Shown piece by piece: positions 54,664 to 62,461 of a stretch of 64,000 nucleotides of DNA. How positions within the stretch are numbered: position 1 is the first letter of the stretch; every line of letters starts with the position of its first letter. The position numbers and the translations under genes were made by a program. This DNA comes from Saprospiraceae bacterium (GTDB lineage Bacteria > Bacteroidota > Bacteroidia > Chitinophagales > Saprospiraceae), in contig JADKGD010000002.1 of the NCBI GenBank assembly GCA_016717145.1, positions 186,001 through 250,000 on the forward strand, in the 5' to 3' direction. The notes below the pieces were generated by a model. It made no database searches. It worked only from the letters and a program-made list of their open reading frames with translations, and had not been told where the DNA came from.

Positions 54664-55767
54664 ATGAGATATTTTCAGATTTTACATGTATTGTTTTTAT
54701 TTATTTGTAATAATTCTGCCTATTGCCAGAATCAAGACACTATTGTTTCAATTGATACTCTAAAACCCAGAAACCAGTTGCTGGCTTATCCCATCATTTT
54801 TTATCTGCCAGAGACAAATTGGGGTTTTGGTGCGGCTGGGTTCTACAGTTTTCGATTCAAAGGAGAGTCAACGAAGTCTAATCCTTCTCAAATACAGTTT
54901 TCAGTAAATTACACTCTAAATAAACAGATTATTCTGTCTTTTCCGTTTGAATTATATACGGATAATAATCATTGGAAATTTAAAGGAGAGTTGGGCTACT
55001 ATAGGTATCAATATTATTTTTTTGGAATTGGCAATGAAACTAAAAAGGTAAACAGAGAGTCTTTTCAGGCAAATTATCCAAGGCTAAGGTTGGATGTATT
55101 GCGCAAATGGAATAACATGTTTTTTGGCCTCAGATATCGGTTTGATCAATTTGACATTGCAAAAATAAAAGAAGCGGGCTTACTGGAAAAAATATTGCTA
55201 AATAAACCAAAAGGCGGTACATTGTCCGGTCTTGGTTTAGTAATTCAACTTGATACAAGAGATTTTATTTATAATCCTACAAAAGGACATTATATAGATT
55301 CAGAGTTGTTTGTAAACGATTCCTGGACAGCTAGTGATTATAATTACTTGAGATTGTCAATTGATGCCGCAAAATATGTTCGACTTGCTAATGAACATAC
55401 ATTGGCATTTCATATGTACAGTGCAAATATCACCGGCAATCCACTATTTTATGATTTGCCTTTTTTTGGCAGCCCGAAGCTAGTACGAGGATATATTGAC
55501 CGTCGATTTATTGATAAAAACATTCTGGTACTGCAAACAGAATACAGATATCCCATATATAAACGATTTCAGGGTGTAGCTTTTTTTGCTTCGGGCAATG
55601 TAGCATCAACCTTTAGTCATCTGATAAAAACTGGTTTTAAAAGTAGTTTCGGACTAGGATTTAGGTTTACACTAAATAAGACAGATAGGGTTCGTTTGCG
55701 CGTGGACTATGGAAGGACACTCCATGAAGGTGGGTCTTTTTATGTGACTATAAATGACGCATTTTAA
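54664..55767 (+). CDS. BamA/TamA-family outer membrane protein (Omp85-type barrel)
   Basis: A 367-residue secreted protein with a signal peptide (1-21, ending AYCQ). The rest is a 16-strand-like barrel: alternating aromatic strands, the late loop motif LVRGYIDRRF (the VRGF/Y motif of Omp85 lid loop 6), and the terminal strand GSFYVTINDAF ending in Phe. There are no POTRA domains, so it is the short 'surface antigen D15-like' form. It probably inserts or exports a partner, or is a structural porin-like barrel. It lies 12 bases after the rpsT terminator and the promoter is not obvious. Confidence 0.75.
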   Translation: MRYFQILHVLFLFICNNSAYCQNQDTIVSIDTLKPRNQLLAYPIIFYLPETNWGFGAAGFYSFRFKGESTKSNPSQIQFSVNYTLNKQIILSFPFELYTDNNHWKFKGELGYYRYQYYFFGIGNETKKVNRESFQANYPRLRLDVLRKWNNMFFGLRYRFDQFDIAKIKEAGLLEKILLNKPKGGTLSGLGLVIQLDTRDFIYNPTKGHYIDSELFVNDSWTASDYNYLRLSIDAAKYVRLANEHTLAFHMYSANITGNPLFYDLPFFGSPKLVRGYIDRRFIDKNILVLQTEYRYPIYKRFQGVAFFASGNVASTFSHLIKTGFKSSFGLGFRFTLNKTDRVRLRVDYGRTLHEGGSFYVTINDAF

Positions 55768-55865
55768 CATTCCTGAATTTCATTTTTAGTCCTCTCCTTG
55801 GTGACCAATATCATACGAACTCCTTTAAAAACTTTGTTTATTTTGGCGCTTGTTAAATATAAAAT

Positions 55866-56369
55866 ATGGCCAGTTTCAGAGTACGTCCTAAATTTGAAAT
55901 GAAAAGTCAAAAGACTCCTGAAAAAATTATTGCCCTTGTGAAGGACAAACTAAAACAGAATCTTCATCATCTTCAAGGGCAGGCAATGCACGATCACATT
56001 ACTATTAGGGTAGAAAGGGCTCAAAGACATTACTGGTCTCCACAGCTTAGTATCATTATGTATAGAGAGCCTGAAGATTCTGAAACAAAAATTATTGGTG
56101 TTTATGGCCCAATGCCAAATGTGTGGACATTATTTACTGTTGTCTACCTAGCTATATTTGTACTTTCCATCTTTATTTCCATCATTGGTTTTTCACAAAA
56201 AGCTTTGGGTTATGAATATAAAATATTGTGGATTCTTCCTGTATTTGCGATAATAGCCCTGAGCATGTACATGCTCAGTCAATTTGGACAAAAGCTTGGT
56301 GCGGCCCAAACATATGCCATCCATTATTTTTTCGAAGAAGCAATTGGAGAAACTTTGCCTTCTGTTTAA
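55866..56369 (+). CDS. two-TM membrane protein of unknown function
   Basis: A 167-residue protein with a basic cytoplasmic N-terminal part (1-78, IIALVKDKLKQN) and two transmembrane helices (about 88-110 and 120-142). A short C-terminal tail follows. No enzymatic motif is seen. Homologues exist in Bacteroidota as far as I recall, but without known function. It stands alone between the barrel gene and the dehydrogenase gene. Confidence 0.55.
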   Translation: MASFRVRPKFEMKSQKTPEKIIALVKDKLKQNLHHLQGQAMHDHITIRVERAQRHYWSPQLSIIMYREPEDSETKIIGVYGPMPNVWTLFTVVYLAIFVLSIFISIIGFSQKALGYEYKILWILPVFAIIALSMYMLSQFGQKLGAAQTYAIHYFFEEAIGETLPSV

Positions 56370-56538
56370 CTGAAAAAGTTAATTATATTTCTATTCTGGT
56401 TGATCCCCTTACCTGTAAACATCTCTATTCGCTCTAGACCGTCATTATTTTAATCATACAATAATAAGGTTTTTGTATTTGTATCCTATTGATTTTAAAA
56501 TTTTAGATATGTTGTGACACAAGCTCTCTAATTTATTA

Positions 56539-56568
56539 TTGTGTAATACAATGTAATGTCTATTTTTG
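56539..56568 (+). promoter_or_regulatory. promoter for the branched-chain E1 gene, near-leaderless
   Basis: TTG (56539-56541) and TAttTTTG (56561-56568) are separated by 19 bases. Only four bases separate the -7 element from the ATG at 56573, so the transcript may start at or next to the initiator. The rest of this 203-base gap has no other recognisable feature. Confidence 0.55.
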
Positions 56569-56572
56569 CAAG

Positions 56573-58624
56573 ATGAAACCAAGTCTAATAGACCGAGATG
56601 TGCTTTTACAAGCATTTAGTATACTCTGCACTGCCAAAGCTATGACTGAAATCTATGAAGATCAGTTTAAGGTCGTGTCCAAGTATGTCCATGCTACTTC
56701 ACGTGGTCATGAGGCCATCCAGATAGCCCTCGGTCTGCAACTTACACCAAAAGATTTTGTATCGCCCTATTACAGAGATGACGCCATGATGTTGTCTATT
56801 GGTATGGAGCCATATGATTTGATGTTGCAAATATTGGCAAAACGAGACGATCCATTCTCAGGTGGACGTACATATTATTGCCATCCCAGTCTCAATGAAG
56901 ATAATAAACCTAAAATACTTCATCAATCTTCTGCCACAGGCATGCAGACCATTCCGGCAACAGGTGTGGCAATGGGCATTCAGTATACAGAAAAATTAGA
57001 TCTGAATACCGAAAAAGGGGCGATAGTGGTTTGCTCGCTTGGTGATGCGGCTGTGACCGAAGGCGAGGTTTCAGAAGCATTCCAAATGGCAGCACTAAAA
57101 CAATTTCCAATCCTCTATCTTGTTCAGGATAATGGTTGGGATATCTCAGCAAAAGCTGAAGAAACGAGGGCAATGAATGCGTTTGATTATGCTAAAGGTT
57201 TTCCAGGGATTGAGGCTTTGACCATTGATGGTACAAATTTTTTGGAGTGCTATCAGACGTTAACCACAGTAATGGATACCATAAGAAATGAGCGAAGGCC
57301 ATTTCTGGTACATGCCCGTGTGCCGCTGCTCAATCATCACACTTCAGGTGTCCGCAAGGAGTGGTACCGAGATGATCTCGAAGAAGATGGAAAGGAAGAT
57401 CCTTATGATAAAATGATATTGCTTTTGTCAGAACTGGAAATATCTCAAATTAGCATAAATAACATTATTTCATCAGCAAACGATAAAGTTGCTCTTCACC
57501 TGGTCAAAGCAAAACAATCGGCAGATCCCGAGCCTGCCGATTTGTTTACCCACGATTTTGTCCAAACATTAATTACTCAAGAATCGGGTATCAGATGTCC
57601 GGAAAATGCAGAGGAAAAAGTAATGGTTGATTGTGCTTTGTTAGCAATTCAGGAGTTGATGGAAGACCATAAAGAATGTTTACTTTATGGACAGGATGTA
57701 GGGGGAAGACTTGGTGGTGTTTTCAGAGAAGCGGCTACATTGGCCCAAAAATTTGGTGACGATCGTGTATTCAATACTGCAATTCAGGAGGCATTCATTG
57801 TGGGAAGCACAGTAGGAATGTCTGCCGTCGGTCTGAAACCTATCGTTGAAGTTCAGTTTGCTGATTATATTTGGCCTGGTCTAAATCAATTATTTTCGGA
57901 AGTAAGCAGGAGTTGTTATCTGTCCAATGGAAAATGGCCGGTTTCTATGGTACTTCGTGTGCCGATCGGTGCTTACGGCAGCGGCGGCCCTTATCACAGT
58001 TCGAGTATAGAATCCGTCCTTACAAATATAAGAGGCATTAAAATTGTATATCCCAGCAATGGTGCAGATCTGAAAGGTCTGATTAAAGCTGCTTATTATG
58101 ATCCTAACCCTGTTATAATCCTTGAGCACAAAGGATTGTACTGGAGTAAAGTAAAAGGCACTGATTCTGCCAGAAGAAAATTGCCTTCAAAAGATTATAT
58201 ATTGCCATTGGGTCTTGGATTGATGGTACAGGAAGCTAATGTAAAGGTAAACGATCAAAAAGTGTTGGTAATAACCTATGGTATGGGTGTGCATTGGGCG
58301 TTAAATATTGAGGAAGACCTGAGTGATAAGGTAGGGATTCTTGATTTAAGAACGTTATACCCACTTGACGAGACATTGATATTCAGCAAATCAAAGGAGT
58401 ATAATAAAATCATCGTCTTGACAGAAGAGCCTGTAGATAATTCGTTTGCGCAAAGCATTGCTGCCAGAATACAACAAAATTGCTTTGAATTTCTTGACGC
58501 TCCTGTAATAACGGTTGGTGCTGAAAATATGCCCGCAATCCCGCTTAACGAGATACTTGAAAAGACTATGTTGCCAAATGAAGGAAAACTTAGTGTGTCA
58601 ATTAGAAATATTTTAGCTTATTAA
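56573..58624 (+). CDS. 2-oxoisovalerate (branched-chain 2-oxoacid) dehydrogenase E1, fused alpha and beta
   Basis: A 683-residue thiamine-diphosphate enzyme that decarboxylates branched-chain 2-oxoacids, giving acyl groups for CoA esters and branched fatty acids. Residues about 1-330 are the E1 alpha domain with the TPP/Mg motif GDAAVTEGEVSEAFQ (from 157) ending in VQDNGW. Residues about 345-683 are the E1 beta domain, with LLYGQDVGGRLGGVFREA, FADYIWPGLNQ, YGSGGPYHSSSIE and the C-terminal TVGAENMPAIPL. Most bacteria have separate alpha and beta genes; the fused form is common in Bacteroidota. No E2 or E3 genes lie nearby. Confidence 0.9.
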   Translation: MKPSLIDRDVLLQAFSILCTAKAMTEIYEDQFKVVSKYVHATSRGHEAIQIALGLQLTPKDFVSPYYRDDAMMLSIGMEPYDLMLQILAKRDDPFSGGRTYYCHPSLNEDNKPKILHQSSATGMQTIPATGVAMGIQYTEKLDLNTEKGAIVVCSLGDAAVTEGEVSEAFQMAALKQFPILYLVQDNGWDISAKAEETRAMNAFDYAKGFPGIEALTIDGTNFLECYQTLTTVMDTIRNERRPFLVHARVPLLNHHTSGVRKEWYRDDLEEDGKEDPYDKMILLLSELEISQISINNIISSANDKVALHLVKAKQSADPEPADLFTHDFVQTLITQESGIRCPENAEEKVMVDCALLAIQELMEDHKECLLYGQDVGGRLGGVFREAATLAQKFGDDRVFNTAIQEAFIVGSTVGMSAVGLKPIVEVQFADYIWPGLNQLFSEVSRSCYLSNGKWPVSMVLRVPIGAYGSGGPYHSSSIESVLTNIRGIKIVYPSNGADLKGLIKAAYYDPNPVIILEHKGLYWSKVKGTDSARRKLPSKDYILPLGLGLMVQEANVKVNDQKVLVITYGMGVHWALNIEEDLSDKVGILDLRTLYPLDETLIFSKSKEYNKIIVLTEEPVDNSFAQSIAARIQQNCFEFLDAPVITVGAENMPAIPLNEILEKTMLPNEGKLSVSIRNILAY

Positions 58625-58686
58625 TGCAACCTTTATTTTGTTCAACTCGTCTTTAGTCAGTTATTAACCTTTAAAAATGTAAGATC

Positions 58687-59370
58687 ATGCGACATTCCTT
58701 TTGCCTTCTATTAATTGTTTTAGCTATAAACACGGGCATAGCTCAGTCAAAATCACTTCCTACTTTTACATCCATTTCCACTAGCGGTAGTGTTAAAGTT
58801 GAGTTGATAAAAGGAGATGATCCTAAAGCAGACTATACCATTTTAAAAGGTAAAGAAGAAGACCTGTTAATTGAAGTTAAAAACAACCACCTTACGGTTA
58901 AAATAAAGTCCAAAATTTCAGGAATGTGGAATCGGTCTCAAACAAAAGCAAATGTAACCGTCTATTATCAGACCCTAAATAGTATTGACTGTTCCGCAGG
59001 CTCAAGTCTTACAGCCAATAACGAAATAAATTCAAAAACAATGGGAATAGATGCATCAAGTGGTGCAAGCTGTAAAGTCAAAGTGAACAGTGATGACTTG
59101 TCCGTAAATACTTCATCAGGATCAACGGTAACCCTTAATGGAAATTCAAAAACAGCAAATTATGACTCATCTTCAGGCGCCAGAATTGATGCCGCTTACT
59201 TGGTTTCAGATAATGCTGATGCCAATGTTTCGTCAGGTGCCAGCATCTCTCTACATGCTACAAAATCACTTAAAGCTGATGCCAGTTCCGGTGGAAGCAT
59301 AAAATACCGGGGTAATCCTGAAAATAAAAATATCGACTCCGGAATGTCTGGTAGTATTAAGTCTTTCTAA
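58687..59370 (+). CDS. head GIN domain (DUF2807) protein
   Basis: A 227-residue secreted protein with a signal peptide (1-19). A beta-helix-like repeat domain follows, beginning with FTSISTSGSVKVELIKG, the 'GIN' auto-transporter adhesin head signature. Later turns repeat xSSGA/xSSGG motifs (DASSGASCKVKV, NTSSGSTVTLNG, DSSSGARIDA). Bacteroidota carry many such proteins, whose role is probably structural at the surface; the function is not known. Confidence 0.85.
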   Translation: MRHSFCLLLIVLAINTGIAQSKSLPTFTSISTSGSVKVELIKGDDPKADYTILKGKEEDLLIEVKNNHLTVKIKSKISGMWNRSQTKANVTVYYQTLNSIDCSAGSSLTANNEINSKTMGIDASSGASCKVKVNSDDLSVNTSSGSTVTLNGNSKTANYDSSSGARIDAAYLVSDNADANVSSGASISLHATKSLKADASSGGSIKYRGNPENKNIDSGMSGSIKSF

Positions 59371-59390
59371 TATTTGAGTTCATTTGATTG

Positions 59391-59454
59391 TTTGGTAAAT
59401 ATAATTAATAAAAAATACAATAATTGCGCTCCTCTGTTTTTTAATTATACCAAA
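59391..59454. terminator. possible hairpin between convergent genes
   Basis: TTTGGTA/ATAATT (59391-59406, with a three-base bulge) can pair with AATTATACCAAA (59443-59454). The loop is long (36 bases) and the stem AT-rich, so it may only weakly terminate the two convergent genes. Confidence 0.3.
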
Positions 59455-59501
59455 CCGTGTCTATTTTTTTTCCAATCTGACTTTTTTAGACTTGCAAGTT
59501 T

Positions 59502-60431
59502 TTAGTAATGATAATTGCCTGGGGACAAATATTGATCGGGGCTTTGTCCTAAAGCTATTGCCCTGTTAACTTTTGTTTTTTGAAGCTCTGTCATGGGAAT
59601 GATCATAAATTCAGATTTTGAAAGATAGTATTTATCTTCCCTGTCTTTGCGATATTTACCGATTGGTTGTACTGAAACATTAATATCTTTTTGAACAGAA
59701 GCAAATACCTGATCTGCACAACTTGCCTTACTAGCCTTTTCAACAATAGTACTTAGTGATGTTATTTCTCTATCATAGTTGACCTTAACCACTTCTTTGC
59801 CATGCATATATCCAGCTTCTGTACTTATAATACCCGGCATTCCTCCAATTTCTTTTTCGCCGGACCAAAAACAATACATGCTGAGATATGCTTCTTCAGC
59901 AGTTCTGTTCTCTACTGCCGCTGATTCATCAAGCAATATTTTTAAGTATCCTGGAATTTCTTGTCCGGATTTTTTAAGTGCATTAATAATTGTATTTAAG
60001 GTTTTAACTTGAGACCTAAAATCCGGCTGTCGATCGATGATGTCCTTTCCAGTCTGGTCAACTACTCTTATGACAGGATTGTTCCATGCTGGTTCTTCAT
60101 ATTTTCCCAAAACTTCTTTGTCCAACCCGCCTTTATTATTATAAATGCATAATGGAATAAAAAATGACTCAATGCCTTCCACAATTAGTGGGTGAGATAA
60201 AATCTCATTTCCAAATTTTGTACAATTGTTGCATCCGGGAACTTCCTGAAATAAAATTAAAATTGGCCTTTTCACCTCTTTTGATTTTTTTAAAGCCAGA
60301 TCATAACTTCTCAACCAATTTACTTTACCAAGTTCAACAGGATTGTCCTTTGGATAAGAAAAAAATTGGGCCTTCATATCTACCATTGATACGGTGAAAA
60401 TAAAAGTGATAATAATAACTCTTCCGAACAT
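59502..60431 (-). CDS. thioredoxin-like protein fused to an MsrA-like domain
   Basis: A 309-residue protein with a signal peptide (1-21). The thioredoxin-like domain (about 35-155) has the redox motif EVPGCNNCT (Cys67, Cys70). Residues about 180-225 read AYLSMYCFWSGEKEIGGMPG then ISTEAGY..G..EVVKVNYD. This parallels the core of peptide-methionine sulfoxide reductase MsrA (GCFWGxE...PGVxSTxxGYxGG...V.YD), with Cys187 in the place of its catalytic cysteine. The first Gly is replaced by Tyr and the usual insertion between GY and the E-V strand is missing. It resembles proteins named for a VPGUxxT motif. It may be a periplasmic repair or redox protein. Confidence 0.7.
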   Translation of the reverse strand: MFGRVIIITFIFTVSMVDMKAQFFSYPKDNPVELGKVNWLRSYDLALKKSKEVKRPILILFQEVPGCNNCTKFGNEILSHPLIVEGIESFFIPLCIYNNKGGLDKEVLGKYEEPAWNNPVIRVVDQTGKDIIDRQPDFRSQVKTLNTIINALKKSGQEIPGYLKILLDESAAVENRTAEEAYLSMYCFWSGEKEIGGMPGIISTEAGYMHGKEVVKVNYDREITSLSTIVEKASKASCADQVFASVQKDINVSVQPIGKYRKDREDKYYLSKSEFMIIPMTELQKTKVNRAIALGQSPDQYLSPGNYHY

Positions 60432-60451
60432 AATATGTTACATTTTGTCTT

Positions 60452-60459
60452 CAAATATA
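60452..60459 (-). promoter_or_regulatory. -7 promoter element (TAtaTTTG) for the thioredoxin/MsrA-like gene
   Basis: An exact TAnnTTTG match on the minus strand, 20 bases before the ATG at 60431. Confidence 0.5.
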
Positions 60460-60559
60460 AATAAACTCCTTGTACTAAAACGAATAATTTTTTTGTTTTA
60501 GTAAGTCTGCATTACAATAAAATTAAACTTACCCTATATTTACATCTACAAATCCAAAA

Positions 60560-62098
60560 ATGCCAAGTCAACAGACAGATCAATTGATCCAACTAGTACA
60601 ATCTCTGACTAAAGCTGAAAAAAGAAGTTTCAGGCTTTACGTGAACAGGGATAATAGTGCCAACGACAAACTGTTTATGCAGCTCTTTGATTATATAGAC
60701 ACAGCAAAAAATTATAAAGAAGAAGATTTGCTGAAAAGAATACCCCTACTCAAAAAGTCTCAGCTATCCAATATAAAGGCCAATCTCATGAAACAAATTC
60801 TGGCCAATCTCAGACATCTTCATAAACAGGACTTTGCTGTTATTTCGATAAGAGAAATGCTCGATTATGCAAAAATAATGCAGTCAAAAGGAATGACTCT
60901 AGCCAGTCTCGACCAACTTGAAAAAGCAAAGAAGCAAGCTGAGATAAGTCAGGAAACATTGTTATTGTATCAGGCAATTGACGAAGAGCGTAAAATTGAA
61001 ACCCATTATATTACGGGCAATTCAACTCAAAAAGCCTTGTTGATTCAGAAACAGAGTGCTGAGATACTTGCAAAAGTAGCCATATATGATAAATTGTCAA
61101 ATTTATCACTCATGCTTTATGGCATGTATTTAAAGTACGGTTATGTAAAAGATAAAAAAGATTTTGAACAGGTAAAAGATTTTTTCTATCAGCACCTTCC
61201 TGATATAAACCCTTTGCTTTTAGGCTTTTATGAACAAATATATTACTATCAATCGTTTGTCTGGTATCACCACATGACTCAGGATTTTGTCCATTATTAC
61301 AAATATTCCCAAAAATGGGTAGATGCATTTCATGATCATCCAGCAATGATTAAGGAAGATCTTGTTTTGTATCTAAAAGGCCTGCATAACGCATTAAATG
61401 CGCTGTACATGGCCGCAAAAACGGAAAAATTCATTTTTAATTATAAGGCCTTTGTGTTATATGGCGAAACCCACGTTGAAAACATGTCAGATAGTCAGCA
61501 ATCTAACTATTTTCTTTTTCAAAATGTTCACCTACTCAACAAAATATTTCTGACAGGCGACTACGACCAGGGAGTTAAAGATATTACGCTTCTTAAGTTA
61601 GTCCTTAAAACCAATAAGTACAATTGGGACATCAATAGAATTATGGTATTTTATTACAAGATTGCATGCATACATTTTGGTGCTGATGACTTCAACAATT
61701 GTATAGAATATCTAAATAAAATTAATAATAGTCCTATCGGGGGACTGAGAGAAGACATTCAGTGTTTTGCCCGATTCCTCTCATTAATCAGCCATTTTGA
61801 ACTTGGAAATGATTTTTTAGTCAGTTATCAAATTAAGTCAGTTTATCGATTTTTGATCAAAATGGAAGACTTGCAAGCAGTCCAAAAAGAAATATTGAAT
61901 TTCATACGAAAGACGCCTCAGATGACTAAGCGAGATATAAAAATAGAATTTAAAAAATTACGAGCTAAGCTAATAAAGTATCAGAATGATCCATACGAAA
62001 AAAGACCATTTCTTTATCTTGATATCATTTCGTGGCTGGATAGTAAAATAGATAGCAAACGTATTCAGGATGTAATCAAAGAAAAAATGTTAAAGTAA
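60560..62098 (+). CDS. large conserved helical protein of unknown function
   Basis: A 512-residue cytoplasmic protein, almost entirely alpha-helical. The first 80 residues (LIQLVQSLTKAEKRSFRLYV ... LKKSQLSNIKANLMKQIL) form a basic region of a type common in Bacteroidota. From about residue 110 on, amphipathic helix pairs recall TPR-like solenoids, but no canonical TPR consensus is visible. No catalytic motif is found and its function is unknown. The region 62099-62149 downstream shows no terminator. Confidence 0.6.
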   Translation: MPSQQTDQLIQLVQSLTKAEKRSFRLYVNRDNSANDKLFMQLFDYIDTAKNYKEEDLLKRIPLLKKSQLSNIKANLMKQILANLRHLHKQDFAVISIREMLDYAKIMQSKGMTLASLDQLEKAKKQAEISQETLLLYQAIDEERKIETHYITGNSTQKALLIQKQSAEILAKVAIYDKLSNLSLMLYGMYLKYGYVKDKKDFEQVKDFFYQHLPDINPLLLGFYEQIYYYQSFVWYHHMTQDFVHYYKYSQKWVDAFHDHPAMIKEDLVLYLKGLHNALNALYMAAKTEKFIFNYKAFVLYGETHVENMSDSQQSNYFLFQNVHLLNKIFLTGDYDQGVKDITLLKLVLKTNKYNWDINRIMVFYYKIACIHFGADDFNNCIEYLNKINNSPIGGLREDIQCFARFLSLISHFELGNDFLVSYQIKSVYRFLIKMEDLQAVQKEILNFIRKTPQMTKRDIKIEFKKLRAKLIKYQNDPYEKRPFLYLDIISWLDSKIDSKRIQDVIKEKMLK

Positions 62099-62149
62099 TT
62101 GCTCTGCAATGGCTTGATGCACTTTAGCTATTTTTAATGCCGTTAGCTA

Positions 62150-62461
62150 TTAATGAAGAATGCTTCGGTTGTGATATTGTGATATAATACGGTGAAGGTA
62201 TTTAATGACCTCTTCATTAAATATTTTTGCCTGTTCTATATTGACTACGTGTCCGCATTCTACTACTACGAGTAATGCCGCTGTTTTTACATTTTCAAGC
62301 ATTTTTGTAATGGGGTCCAGGAACATATAATCCCGGTCTCCCATAACGTACAATGTAGGAATAGGAAGATGTACATCATATTTTTGAAATAATCCCTTCA
62401 TTTGAGAGGTGAGTTTATACCATCTTAAAAATTCTCCTGAGTTCCGCACTGGGACACCCAA
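62150..62461 (-). pseudogene. alpha/beta hydrolase, C-terminal remnant cut by the IS element
   Basis: About 100 residues of an alpha/beta hydrolase C-terminus. FLRWYKLTSQMKGLFQKYD leads to the late strand PTLYVMGDRDYMFLDP (acid Asp region), and ECGHVVNIEQAKIFNEEV carries the catalytic His. The N-terminal part with the nucleophile is missing. The coding sequence stops being hydrolase-like at about 62440-62460, exactly where the transposase gene's end lies. The upstream half of the gene must lie beyond the IS, outside the window. A TTG at 62461 is not a credible start. Confidence 0.75.
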
